Under the pieces are notes generated by a model. That model saw only the letters and a list, made by a program, of their open reading frames with translations. It had not been told where the DNA came from and did not search any database. A stretch of DNA of 64,000 nucleotides from Trifolium pratense (taxonomy: Eukaryota; Streptophyta; Magnoliopsida; Fabales; Fabaceae). The stretch covers positions 48,566,572-48,630,571 of the forward strand of contig NC_060059.1 of NCBI RefSeq assembly GCF_020283565.1, given 5' to 3'. Positions 1 to 11,200 of the stretch are shown here, in pieces. The translations under genes were made by a program, and so were the position numbers. Numbering within the stretch: position 1 is the first letter of the stretch; every line of letters begins with the position of its first letter.

Positions 1-2
1 AA

Positions 3-638
3 GGGGTTTGGGTGTTACAAGACTCACTTTTTGACATCTACCAAAGTAGCGGTTCTGCAAAGGAACTATGGGAGAAACTGGAAACAAGATATATGTTGGA
101 AGACGCTACCAGTAAGAAATTTCTTGTCTCTCAATTTAATAATTATAACATGGTAGACTCTAGACCAGTGATGGAACAATTATATGAACTTGAACGAATT
201 CTTAACAACTTTAAGCAACATAAAATGCACATGGATGAAACAATCATTGTTTCTTCCATAATAGATAAACTTCCTCCATCATGGAAAGATTTTAAAAAGT
301 CCTTGAAACATAAGAAAGAAGATATTTCTCTTGAGCAGTTAGGAAATCACCTTCGTCTTGAAGAAGAGTATCGTAAACAAGATGATACTAAGAATCAAAA
401 TGCTCATGAGAAGGTATATGTTTTAGTGGATGGAAAGTCTAGTAAATCCAAGGATAATATGGATATAGATGGAGAAAATGTTCATGACAACAACAATGGA
501 CATGGACAAAAGAAAAGAAAGAGAGGAAGTTGCTTCCATTGTGGTAAACCGGGACATTTCAAGAGTGAATGTAAGTTCTTGAAAAAGTTGAACAAAGAGA
601 AGAACTCTAGTGCACAAGAGGATCATCTTGTTGCATAG
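3..638 (+). CDS. Copia gag polyprotein (5' partial)
   Basis: The frame is open from the first base of the window, so the true start lies upstream; the GTG at 12 is internal. The product is a capsid/nucleocapsid protein that would package element RNA in cytoplasmic particles. The N-terminal part matches the UBN2/copia gag pattern (KELWEKLETRY, later a LPPSW motif). The C-terminal part holds a basic stretch and one CCHC zinc knuckle, C-FH-C-GKPG-H-FKSE-C, with the CX2CX4HX4C spacing of nucleocapsids. The frame stops 17 residues after an acidic/basic tail, with no protease or pol frame after it. In autonomous copia elements gag runs on into pol, so this is either a gag-only family or an internal deletion. 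Confidence 0.85.
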   Translation, partial: GVWVLQDSLFDIYQSSGSAKELWEKLETRYMLEDATSKKFLVSQFNNYNMVDSRPVMEQLYELERILNNFKQHKMHMDETIIVSSIIDKLPPSWKDFKKSLKHKKEDISLEQLGNHLRLEEEYRKQDDTKNQNAHEKVYVLVDGKSSKSKDNMDIDGENVHDNNNGHGQKKRKRGSCFHCGKPGHFKSECKFLKKLNKEKNSSAQEDHLVA

Positions 639-1528
639 AAGTCACTTCTAGAAATTTCTCACCCTTAAGAATATATAATATGTACCCGATGATGGGAATG
701 TTGTAATTTAAGTGTGTTTGCTTGTAACTAGTTATGAATTTGTAATTTGATTTGTAATTTGGTTTGTATAACTTATTGTGTGTAGTGCTTTATAAGATGA
801 TGATACTGTGATTTATATTTATATTAATGTGTTTGTATGATTATTATAGAGATCGATGTCTAATTCTCATGAATTCCTATAAGCATGAATTGTTGATTTT
901 GCTTCTAATAAGACTATTTGATTAAATCAGTCGCCGTTTCCAAATTTTTCTCAAATGCAGTACATGAATTTTAACTAAATACCTTGGTTTAAAATGTCAT
1001 GATTGTTATAGTAGTATACTGATATGTGTCTATTAATAGCAATGTTCATAGTTTGATAATTTTGAAAAAGTGATATATAGCATGATATCGAAAACCACCA
1101 GAGGTTGTTTAATACAATGCCTTTTCATGATGCCAGACATGCTTAGTGTGTGGACTATAAAATTTAAGTTATTATGATTGCTAATGTTAATAATTTTCAT
1201 GTTTAATGCATGTGTATGATAAGCAATATGACATGCATTATTTTATAGAATTGAAATTTAATTCTTAAGTGTTTTTTAGATTTGACTATATGTGTATGAT
1301 TAACATGTATGTGACTCATAATTTGTTATTTTAAGATTATGGTTATTGTTGATCATTGGAAATTTGATGATCATTATTATACATGTTTTATATTTTGAAT
1401 AAATGATATTCGGTGAATGTTGAAACGAAAGTGAAAACTTTAAATCGTAATGCTTGTTATTAAATGGTTTAGTTTAATAACAAAGGTGAAATGATTTAAA
1501 ATGAGTTTGTATAAAATACAAAATAATT
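639..1528 (+). other. Non-coding copia internal region, left of CACTA insertion
   Basis: About 890 bases of AT-rich DNA (about 70% A+T by eye) follow the gag stop. I see no reading frame resembling protease, integrase or reverse transcriptase. It is the stretch where pol would lie in an autonomous element. Confidence 0.5.
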
Positions 1529-1540
1529 GAATACAAGAAA

Positions 1541-1880
1541 AAAGGTATTTTGCAGCGACATATGTCGTTGAGAAAAATACAAAGTTGTTGTAAAATGTGT
1601 TTTTCCCAGCGAAAATATTGTCGTTGCATGTCGTTGGTATAAGTGCTGTTGCGAAAAGTTTTGTAAGGACAATTAATGTCGCTACCATAACTAGTGTTTT
1701 TACAACAACAATGATTGTTGCCTTATATAACATAAATAATGACTATTGTCGCTACGAAAAGGTATTTTTGTCAACAACTAAAGTCGTTACAATAAATTAT
1801 TTTTTGCCAACGAAATAAATCGTTGTTATATCTTTCATATCTCAACAACAAAAATAGTTGGAATAAATTTTCAACAATAA
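1541..1880. repeat. Left subterminal repeat cluster of the CACTA-like element
   Basis: Short units built from GTCGTTG / CAACGAC-like words recur in both orientations (for example CAGCGACATATGTCGTTG at 1552-1569, then GTCGTTGCATGTCGTTGG at 1621-1638). They become AT-rich toward the interior. In CACTA elements such subterminal arrays bind the TnpA-type accessory protein. Confidence 0.6.
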
Positions 1881-2393
1881 ATGTCATTTAATATAACTGA
1901 AATTATATATTTTTGTTAATTATATAAAGTACTAGCATCAATCACATTTCTAATTTAAACCGTCTTAACTATACCAAAAAAAAAAAAATTACATTGTAAT
2001 TTTTTCTAGCAAGAAACATAAACACAAATTAATATAATATTAAAATATAAAATATTGTAAATTATCCTTGTCTACATCAAAAATGAAAAAAATATAAATT
2101 ATCTTGTTCTAATGAAAAGAAAAACTGAAACTGAATAGCCAAACAAGCCACACGCAGGTAGCGAAACACAAATACCATTGCTGACGGACAAAACCAAAGG
2201 CCCCAAAAATTAAAGCCAATGGAACACTAGACAAAATCTAAAAACTGCTAGCAAAACCAAAAAACAAAACGCAGACACGAACAAGAAGCAAACAACACCA
2301 CTACAAATAAGAATTCCATGTCTTCCTCAAAGAAAGCAAACCATTGTAAGGCTAAGGGAACTGAACAACACAAGGGCCAAAATAGCAACAATC
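1881..2393. other. Non-coding interior of CACTA-like element
   Basis: About 510 bases of AT-rich sequence lie between the left subterminal repeats and the 3' end of the Ptta-like gene. I see no gene. On the minus strand this is where the transcript's 3' untranslated region would lie. Confidence 0.4.
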
Positions 2394-4581
2394 TCAATTC
2401 TTCTTTATATATTTGCTTCGAACTTTTCTTTGTGAAGTAGTTGAAACACCATTACTTGAACTGCAATTTCAACACAATCAAAAGTTATTAATTTAATATG
2501 TCATTTTCTACTTTTTTTTTTTTTTGCAAAGACAAAAAGGGCTAAAATATTAAAAACAAGAGAATGTCTAGTGAAATGTGATACATTCAGAAGCAATTCC
2601 AACTACAATCATTTTAGTACTAAATTTAGCTAAAATTATTCAATCCACCACACTCATTTCATATTAAAACAAGAAAATTTAACGTATATAATATGACAGT
2701 TTTAATAACATAAGCAAACATCTCCATTCCAAATAAAATATTAAGGACACAAATGTATGTCAAAAGTTAGGAAATTTTACTTACGGTTTGTCTGTAGTCA
2801 TGTTATTAGCTCTGTGATTAGATTCAGACTCTATATTCAGTGCACCGGAAGATTGTCCATCCTATATAAATATTCCAAATAGCACCCATAACATATTCAA
2901 TATAATAAACTAATAGAATTCTATAATATGAACTACTAATTTATTATATTTTGTACTAAAAAGGACTATTTTTATACTTACTTGAAAATTCAGCATTTGG
3001 CGAAACATATTAGCCATTTTTGCTTCAACTTGTTTCTCCATTTCTTCTCCGATTTGTCTTTGACTCTCTTCAAACTTGGCTGTCATTTCTTCCCTCATTT
3101 TTCGTTCTTCTTGGAGTTGAGTCTCTACATCTTTTAGTTTCATTTCCATATCATGCCTCTTTTCACACTCCTTTTTCAATTCTTCATGTAAACCTGTAAC
3201 AACTTTTCTCTTTTGTGGTTTAATTCCAGCTCCTAACCCACGACTATAACCCGATCTCTCTCCTACAACTGATTTAAAAGCAATATTTGCAAGCATGTCT
3301 TTATCACCGTCAACATGTTCGGCTGTTGCAAGTTCTGAACAAGCTTCTTCAACCTTTGTCTATTAAAAATATTAATTATAATTAGAAATAACAAATTAAT
3401 CACAATTATATATGTTCTACAAATCACTTAGCACTTAAACATGACATACATGAATTTCCTTAGAAGCATCATCTTTCCATTCTCCATTGCTATTTGTGTG
3501 AGTCATTCGCCACAAGTCTTGAAAGTTGGGCTCTTTTTGAGTTTCAGGATCTCTCTATAAACAAATTTACATTATCACCAATTATAATTATCTATTAGTT
3601 GGCAATTCGGTGAACAATATACACACACAAAAAAAAGTTCATAACTTTATAGATTACCGCATCATAGCTCACAGCTTGAAATGACTTCCTTCCACATCTA
3701 TGTTTAATAACTTGTTTTGCTTTATTTACTTTGTTCCTTTCACTGATTGCCTGAAAATAATACATAGAGAAATATAGTAATTGTTTACATTTAAAAGTAA
3801 ATTGTCTAAATTTATAGTAGATTTAGTACAAACATACCTTATAGTCAGGACTTGAGAAATAATCTACCAAGAACTTCCAATCTTCTTCACTTATATCTTC
3901 TGGTTTGTGTTTCAAAGCTATCTCATTTGTGTTATATTGGCTAAAATGTTGATGAAATCTACATCTATGATTACGATAGAGTCTTTTAGCGGTCTCAAGA
4001 ATAACATCATTATTATGTGTTGTATTATCAATGTCAAAAGTATCCCGCACTCAACAAATTAAAATAACACTATTGTAAGTTCTCCAAAGAAGAAATCAAA
4101 TAAAATAAAAATGTACAAGATTATAATTTACCAAAACTTTTGAAACTATCTTGTCAAGTTTAGCTTGTGGTATTTTTCCCCACTTTTTGACATTAAAAGG
4201 AGCATTCTTTAGGACAACGATTGAGACCTCATTCACAAAATTTGCAGCTCCTGGTCCAACAACTACCATTTTATCTGCTGGAATATCAACATGCAATTTT
4301 CCAGTAGCACTCTTCTTTTTCCTTTTTGAGACACCTAAGCCAATGGTTCTTCCTCTTCCATTTTTTCTTGTATTTGTACAATCTATTGCATTTTTACCCA
4401 AAAGAGAAATTTATGAGAAGTATAATGTGATATTTTAAGATACTAAAATATAAGAACAAATAGCATATGAATAAGAAAAATTAAAGTTAAGCAAATTAAA
4501 TAAGTAAGTACCTTGTTGACTTATAATAGCATTTGAAGAATTTGGAAGCTGATAATCTGGATCATGATTTGAGGGTGCCAT
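2394..4581 (-). CDS. Ptta/En-Spm (Transposase_24-type) accessory protein, 8 exons
   Basis: Exons read on the minus strand: 4581-4512, 4382-4132, 4049-3838, 3750-3658, 3554-3450, 3359-2982, 2861-2785, 2460-2394; all introns follow GT-AG. About 417 residues. Family marks: a glycine/arginine-rich segment then a VKKWGKIPQ-like block in exon 2; YRNHRCRFHQHF and SEEDWKFLVDYF in exon 3; GRKSFQ in exon 4; DLWRMTH in exon 5; a GYSRGLGAG motif followed by a long charged coiled coil in exon 6. This is the plant Ptta/En-Spm transposase-like family associated with CACTA elements, thought to bind DNA rather than carry the catalytic core. Seven of eight junctions keep frame. The exon 2/3 junction is one base short, so either the boundary differs from mine or the gene is frameshifted. 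Start chosen: ATG at 4581, the first methionine before a good donor. Confidence 0.75.
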
Positions 4582-5430
4582 AACTAAATAAAGTAAATGA
4601 CAAAACATATCAAAAATCTTTTAGAAAAAAGAAACCCATAAAATATATGACTGTGATGCGCAGAGAAAAGAAATAAGAAAAAAATAATAATAATAAACAC
4701 GCAGAAAAAAAAAAGGACACAAGAAAACTGCACAGACATAATGAAATCCAAACTCAACTAGCCAATTCTTACTTAACCCTTTCTTCAACCCTAGATTCGT
4801 TACTTAAATACCCAATTCTTCAACCCCTTTTATTGACAATCAAACAAAAAGAAACCCTATATTTTCATAGAGAGAAATCCAGCAGAAAAATTCCTAACAA
4901 ACCCTATCAAGAAAATATGCATTCAATCAAACATTTTACCAAGATTGATCAAGAGAAAAACGCAGCAAATCAAAGCTTGTACCTGTCGAAGAACAAAATA
5001 ATTTCTATTTCCACTGATTTAGAAAGAAATTGAAAGGGGTTAATGATCTGATTATGAAAGAAGAGGGCTTTGTTAAGTTTTTGATTTACATAGATACTAC
5101 TGGAGCTAGGAGTTCCCATTATGAAGATAATGGAACAGTTATTGTAGAGAAACTGCCCACAAAAATATTTCAGCGCTAAGAAATACCGCCAATGTTTTGG
5201 TCTAATTTTTCAATGCCGCCTTCTATTTAGTTTTTGGATTTTTATTTATGATTTTTTTTGTGGTGTTACCTAATTTTTTATTTTTTTTTTGTGTTTTGAC
5301 TTTTAACTATAATGTTGATATTTTTGGGCATATGTTTCAAATTTATTTAATTTATTTCTTTTAGAATGATTTTTTTTTAGAGATAATCTACTACTAATAT
5401 ATTAAAATTAATTTAATGTACTAAAAAAAA
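4582..5430. other. 5' flank of the Ptta-like gene
   Basis: Non-coding, AT-rich stretch upstream (minus-strand sense) of the Ptta-like gene. It should hold that gene's promoter and leader; no clear TATA element stands out among the many AT runs. Confidence 0.35.
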
Positions 5431-5862
5431 GATGATATGCTTCAAAATAGGAATAAAACAACAAAATAGAACAATATATATGCATAAAAATAGCAACAAA
5501 AGAGTTGATTATGATCAACTCAACAATCACACTAGCTTGTTCAAAAAAAAAAACTCAACAATCACACTAAAAAAAAAAAGATAAATACAATAAAATTTTT
5601 ATTTTTTTTTTAAGAGAAAAGAATTATTATATGCTTAATATATATATATATAAAGAAAGAATATAAGATAAAAAAAAAAAAAAAAAGATGATATGTTTCA
5701 AAATAGGAATAAAACAACAAAATAGAACAATATATATGCATAAAAATAGCAACAAAAAAGTTGATTATGATCAACTCAACAATCACACTAAAAAAAGAAG
5801 AAGATAAATACAATAAAAAAATTATTATTTTTTTTAAGAGAAAAGAATTATTATATGCTTAA

Positions 5863-5915
<53 letters not shown>

Positions 5916-6052
5916 CAATATATATGCATAAAAATAGCAACAAAAGAGTTGATTATGATCAACTCAACAATCACACTAAAAAAAAAAAAACAACATAAAT
6001 ACAATAAAAAATTATATTTTTTTTTAAGAGAAAAGAATTATTATATGCTTAA
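5431..6052 (+). repeat. Three tandem copies of a 140-210 bp module with a (TA)n tract
   Basis: A module containing GGAATAAAACAACAAAATAG, ATATATGCATAAAAATAGCAACAAAAGAG, the palindrome TTGATTATGATCAA and CTCAACAATCACACT begins at 5431, again at 5687, and 5'-truncated near 5912. Each copy ends in TTTAAGAGAAAAGAATTATTATATGCTTA. A (TA)n run of about 45 bases (5868-5912) separates copies two and three. The module has no coding potential and lies within the CACTA-like element. Confidence 0.85.
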
Positions 6053-6193
6053 AAATAAGAATAAAATACGTCATAGGTAGGAATATAGAAATGAGAATAA
6101 AATAGTCAATTCTATCCCAAAAAAAAAAAGAACAAAATAGTCAATAAAATATGATAGAAAAAATAAGACGAATATATCTAATAAAAGTCAATG

Positions 6194-6216
6194 ACCCGTG
6201 CGAATGCACGAGGGTT
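6194..6216. repeat. Helitron-3'-end-like hairpin, no CTRR end
   Basis: CCCGTGCGAATGCACGAGGG folds as an imperfect hairpin much like the hairpins at 37867-37884 and 62701-62717. No CTAG/CTRR end follows within about 12 bases, so a Helitron terminus cannot be called here. Confidence 0.3.
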
Positions 6217-6289
6217 TAAACAAATTATATATGAATCTATTCTCATATTTGAAGAGAATTTTGTTCTTAGACTCTACTTCCTTTTAAGT

Positions 6290-6757
6290 GATGAGAAGTT
6301 TTAAGAAACTCAAGCCAAACAATAATAGCGGCAACAATGATGGTTGTTACAATAAGTAACTTTTTTCAGCGATGAGATTGTTGAAAAATAATAAAATTAT
6401 TATAACAACTTAAATTAGTCATTGACATATATATCAAAAAGTTGTATTATTTTTAGCAACAATAGTTATTGTTGGGATAAGTGATTTTTAACAACGATAA
6501 TGAGATTGTTGAGAAAAAACAACTTATTACAAGGACTTAAATTAATTGTTGCTATATGCACACTTAAAAATTACATTATTTCCAACAACATTAATTGTTA
6601 TTGGGATAAGTCACTTTTCTCAACAATAATGAAATTGTTGAGAAAAAAAAAACTTATTACAACAACTTAAATTAGTTGCTGCTATATGCATGTTTTTCTC
6701 AACAATTTAATTATCGCTGCAAAAAAGTCGCTGCTAAATATCTTATTTCTAGTAGTG
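6290..6757. repeat. Right subterminal repeats and terminus of the CACTA-like element
   Basis: At least four units of about 120 bases alternate GTTGTTGGGATAAGT-, CAACAATAATGAGATTGTTGAG- and ACAACTTAAATTAGTTG-like words, ending in CTCAACAATTTAATTATCGCTGC then the terminal TTTCTAGTAGTG (6746-6757). They mirror the cluster at 1541-1880. Confidence 0.7.
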
Positions 6758-7513
6758 GTCATGAATTTGTGATAGTTGGTTAAACTATCAAGAATATATA
6801 AATAGCAGAGCTATGAAAGTGATTGAATATTCAAAATTATTTAAGTGGAAAAACTTGCAATTATTTGACGAAATGATTGACAAGGATATGGTGTCTTCGG
6901 ATATGATGTTAAAATCATCGAAAACATCATAAGGGATGTGATACAAACCCGGATCTAATTGATCACCAATGGTGGAAACTCAACTCACACTTGAATAATA
7001 TCAAGTCTTGAGTTCAATGGTGAAAGTACACTATTAGAGTGATTGAAGTACTTGATAATAGATACATCCCAAGGGATAAAAGTACTTGGACCATAAGATT
7101 GAAAGTGGTAGGATGAGGTTTTCCTCTTAATAGACATATAGCATATATTTGCTTGAATGCATAATTATGAGTGCATTTATGATATAGTCTACCTATATGA
7201 GAATGAAGTGAGGCCGCTTCATAGAGTTCAAGGGTTTGACTCTTAAATTCTCATGAAAAGGATACGTGACACAAGGCCCTATTAAATGTGTCAAATTTAA
7301 TAATTCTTTTGATAACACCGAGATTTCATGTGTAAGTTATGCACACTTGTTCAAATGAATAGTTGGTTCAAAGCTTGTCTACCAATGTCTATTCGGGATA
7401 AGTGGAACACATTATCTTACTAAGTAATGGTTCAAATCGTGAGATACCATTATCTGAAACCATGATATTTCCAGAAATATGGATTTAGTTATATTTTGTA
7501 AATGGTGGGGGAT
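6758..7513 (+). other. Copia internal region right of the CACTA insertion, with polypurine tract
   Basis: Non-coding 3' internal DNA of the gag-only copia element. It ends in GGTGGGGGATT immediately before the LTR start TGTAAGAG, which is the expected polypurine tract for plus-strand priming. No pol frame is visible. Confidence 0.6.
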
Positions 7514-7608
7514 TGTAAGAGATATTTCCAAAATATATAAACTTGGAAATAAACATTGTTTTACTGGTTATATAATTATGGTTGAGAAATATATCAGAAC
7601 TATTAAAC

Positions 7609-7662
7609 TGGTCTAGTGGTTGTGCGTTGAAGGAATGAATTGGAGGAACATGGTTCGATTCT
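7609..7662 (+). promoter_or_regulatory. tRNA-like A box and B box inside an LTR
   Basis: TGGTCTAGTGG at 7609-7619 fits the pol III A-box consensus TRGYNNARNNG at every fixed position. GGTTCGATTCT at 7652-7662 fits the B box at ten of eleven. Spacing is about 33 bases, as in tRNA genes and tRNA-derived SINEs. A diverged inverted version of the B-box side follows (GGCAGGAGTTGAACATGG, about 7740-7757). I read it as a SINE remnant captured by the LTR or a native LTR feature. Confidence 0.5.
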
Positions 7663-7889
7663 TGCCTCTTGCTGTTTTGCGTTTTTATTGTCAATTAATT
7701 TGAATTATCATGATTCAAATTTTTAGCAAAAACGGTTGAGGCAGGAGTTGAACATGGATCAGTTTGTTGAAGGTTACACTCACACACCAATAGACTAAAG
7801 CAACGGTTACTGATATATTGTGAATTGTAACCGCTAATAACGGTTATTTGGGAGAAGTTATTCTCTTGATCAAATCATGGTTATCTCTT

Positions 7890-7898
7890 TATAAATAG
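7890..7898 (+). promoter_or_regulatory. TATA box of copia LTR
   Basis: TATAAATAG lies in the middle of the 748-bp LTR and would direct pol II transcription starting near 7920. Confidence 0.5.
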
Positions 7899-8261
7899 AG
7901 AAAGTTGGAAACAGTAAACATAAGAAAACTGACATAATCAAACCAAATTCTCTCCCACTTACATTTTCTTCTAAATCATCCTTCACTTCATTAATGCATG
8001 AGTGAATTGTTGGAATCATATTTTTGTAAAATGTTATTAAAGATATGCTTGTTGTGTTAGTGCAAACCACTACAAGGTGATCAAAGTATCCTGCAGGGTA
8101 TTCGCCGTACATCCCAATTGCATCCAATACACATTATTGGTGGGGGCGAATAGAACCTAAAGGTTAGTGTGAAAACACGCTTTGATTCTTTACGTGCATC
8201 CATCGGTGACATCTTCTTTGTTCAAGTGTTGCAGCATCTTCCCCAACAAAAATCTCCAACA

Positions 8262-11200
8262 TTAACTTTGTCACACCAACTTTTAAACTACCATTCTTTC
8301 ATATTCCTTAACTCTTATTCCTTAACTATGACAAATAAATTTATCATACAATCCTTTAAACCTTCATCTTTTCCCATCCCTAACCATTGTGTGTATAAAT
8401 ATATGATTTTGTGCACAAATGCTAAATGTTAATTTGTAGTGCAAATTTGAGTTTTCATCATCACTTTTCCCCAATATACTATTGGATGGCAGCTCTTCAA
8501 TTGGTTCTTCATCTCTTCACAATTTATTAGTTTCTATATATATATAGCAACTTATTAATTATGTTACTCTTACATATTGTATGAAAAGTTTAGACATCCT
8601 TATTTTTATTGATATAATAATGTTTGTTTTCTAACTTTTTCCTTATTTTTTATTTTTTTTATTTCTTAACGTAGATATGACAATTTTTTCATGTGAATTA
8701 GGATAAAAGAATAAAAGATGGACTTCTATTTTTGTCTTTGTTGCATCTTTGATGCTCAAGAAAGTCGATGAAAAGCGATAATTTATGTGAGTATATATCT
8801 TTGAGTGCATTTCGACTATGTTATGTTATTATTCATAATACCATGTTTTTTTGTACATTTCATAATACCATATTTAGATGTACTAATTTTTTTTTTTTTT
8901 ACAAACTATTTTTTTTTGTTATTCATCTGTAGTAAAGTATCAACCAAGTTTGAAGACAATTTTTACTTACTAACCTACAACAATATCACTTATTTTTTCA
9001 AGGAAAATATCACTAAAATTATTAAAACAACAAAACCATCATTTTAATTGTAACAAAAAAAAACCATTTTAATTTTGATATTACCTATTCTTTGTGAGAG
9101 AGCAGTTATTCATTTATATTCAATTGAATTTGTCTTTTGAAGTAACAATGAAAATAAAACCACAAATCCACCTTAATTCATTTGTAAACTAGTTACAATA
9201 AGAAAAATGAATGTATGAGAAGATCAAGTTTATTATAACGATAATAAATCATTAAAAAATTTGTGGTAAAAATTACTCTATAAGTATAAATTAATTTACC
9301 AACTCTTAACATTTTAGACTAATTATATATGTATTTCTTTTTATTTTGTGTGCTCATTCTCTATTGTTAAATATAACGATTTATATATTAGTAATTGATG
9401 GTTATTATTGATTTGCACTACCAATGGTGATGTTGATTGATGAAATATATATATTTCTTGGTAATTTGATGATTATTATTGAATTACACTAACAAATTTA
9501 TTCGTAATTATTTAAACAATCCACACTTCAATTACGAAAACAAAATTGGACGGAGGTAAACCTCGCAAAGAAAAAAAAAACTAAAAAAAAAAAGAATTAA
9601 GCAATTAAAAAAAGGTAAACTGGACAATAAACTAAAAAATCCTCACAAATAAAAGTTGAGATAAAATTTCACCAAGTAAAAGTTTGAGAGGAAAAAAAGG
9701 TTAATATATCAACACAAAAATTGTATTATTGTTAAATATAAGTTATGTTTAATTACATAGAGTAGAATAAGCGGCTATGTTATTTGGTACATACTTTCAA
9801 AGAATGTGATCAAATGATGAAGAAGGTACTAATATATATGAATCACATTATATTCTATAATTGAAACTTATTTCAATCTTTCTCACGAGCAATATTGTTA
9901 GCAAACCGCCTCTAACTCTTTTTGAAAATAATAAGAAATATACCGTAGTAAAAAAGCAAAGCAACTTACGACTGCTCCACTACGATCCATAAAAAGAAAA
10001 TATGATGCATCTCTTCAAACTTATGAGATATATTAGTTTTTCCTTTTATTTATTATTTTATACGAACACACTTAAATTTTTGATTTTATTTTATACGATT
10101 ACACTATTATAATAAAATATGATACATCTCTTCAAACTTATGAGATATTATAAGAAACTCGCTTAAAATTATATTCATTGTGTCCTTAATCTACAATATA
10201 AAATCTCATTTTCCTTTCTTATTTTTAATATAACAGAATTACAACTAAATCATGTTACTATAATTTAAATATATATGTCATTATACTTATCATAATTATT
10301 ATTTTTCATTTGTAATAATATATTTTAAGTATGTTCTAATCAAACCTGCATGCATTCATTTGCAATTTCTTTGGTAGTTAAAATAAACTCCACCAAGTGA
10401 AAGTTTGACATAAATTTTTTAAAGAAGTCAATATATCAGCACAAGAATTTTATTTTCATAAAATATAAGAAAATATAAATTGGATGGAAGATAATAAGTC
10501 GTTTTGCTATTTTATACATAATTTCATGGAATATAAGCAAAAGATGAAAAAGACAAAACTACCATATATATAAAAATCACATTCTATAAGTTGAGTTTGG
10601 TTTTTTCTTTCTCATAAACAATATTTTTAGCAAGGATGACTGTTGCGATAATTCTTATTGAAAAGAATAAAAAATATACCAAAATAAAAAAAAAAACAAC
10701 TTGCGAGTGCACTAATGACACCCATAAAAAAATTAAATTAAAATTACACAATTAAGATACAATATAATACATCTTTTCACACTTATAAATAATAGGGTAA
10801 ATGATCATTTACCCCCTTGCAAAATAAGCAAATTTTCGTTTACCCCCCTAAGCAGGTTTTTTTCTTCTGTTTATCCCTGCAAAAAATAAATTCCCTCATT
10901 TTGCCCCCTGGGTGTACAGCAGGACAAGCGACTGTGCAAATCTGGTGACATGACATGTACCCGTGGAAAAAATCTTTTATATTTATTTTTTAAATTCCAC
11001 GTCAGATAATATATTTTTTTAAAAAAAAAAATCCTACAAAATAAAAAATAAATTTCCCAAAAAATTTTTCCCACAAAATTTTTTTAAAAAATTCCTACAA
11101 AAAAAATAATTTTTTTTCCTACAAACAAATTTTAAAAAATTTCCAACAAAAAAAAATAAAAAAAACTTCCCCCCAAAATAAAAAAAATTAATTTTCTTAT

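Larger units (their letters stand above)
1529..6757. mobile_element. CACTA (En/Spm)-like DNA transposon, tnpD-less
   Basis: The right end, read outward on the minus strand, starts CACTACTAGAAATAAG and then TTTAGCAGCGAC. The left end, on the plus strand, reads GAATACAAGAAAAAAGG and then TTTTGCAGCGAC: the same inverted terminal repeat with the first bases mutated. CACTACAAGAAA-type ends and repeated subterminal motifs define CACTA elements. The interior carries an eight-exon gene of the Ptta/En-Spm (Transposase_24) group on the minus strand, but nothing resembling the large TnpD transposase, so it is probably non-autonomous or decayed. I could not match a 3-bp target duplication (att at left, gtc at right), which fits an old or damaged left end. 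It sits inside the gag-only copia element. Confidence 0.72.
1..8261 (+). mobile_element. Gag-only Ty1/copia retrotransposon, 5' end outside window
   Basis: I read one element from a copia gag (to 638), through non-coding internal DNA (639-1528 and 6758-7513), to a purine tract (about 7504-7513) and a 748-bp 3' LTR (7514-8261). A CACTA-like element (1529-6757) interrupts it. No protease, integrase or reverse transcriptase frame is visible on either side of the interruption, so the copy resembles gag-only non-autonomous elements. The base after the LTR is the first base of duplicated segment A. The matching site in copy B (38073-38077, ttaac) is uninterrupted, so ttaac is the expected 5-bp target duplication. 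The 5' LTR lies upstream of the window, so this cannot be confirmed here. Confidence 0.72.
7514..8261 (+). repeat. 3' LTR of the gag-only copia element (748 bp)
   Basis: Begins TGTAAGAGAT after a polypurine tract and ends ATCTCCAACA; the ends form a short imperfect inverted repeat (TGTAAGAGAT against TGTTGGAGAT). It carries a TATA box (7890-7898) about 375 bases in, consistent with a U3-R boundary, and an internal pair of pol III-like boxes. The copy B locus shows the site without this element. Confidence 0.72.

Noticed and set aside
1440..1818. Overlapping frames on both strands at the left end of the CACTA-like element
   Set aside because: They translate the subterminal GTCGTTG/CAACGAC repeats.
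8169..9047. Frames in segment A also present at 38034-38862
   Set aside because: They are conserved only because the whole DNA segment is duplicated; differing starts and no protein-like composition.
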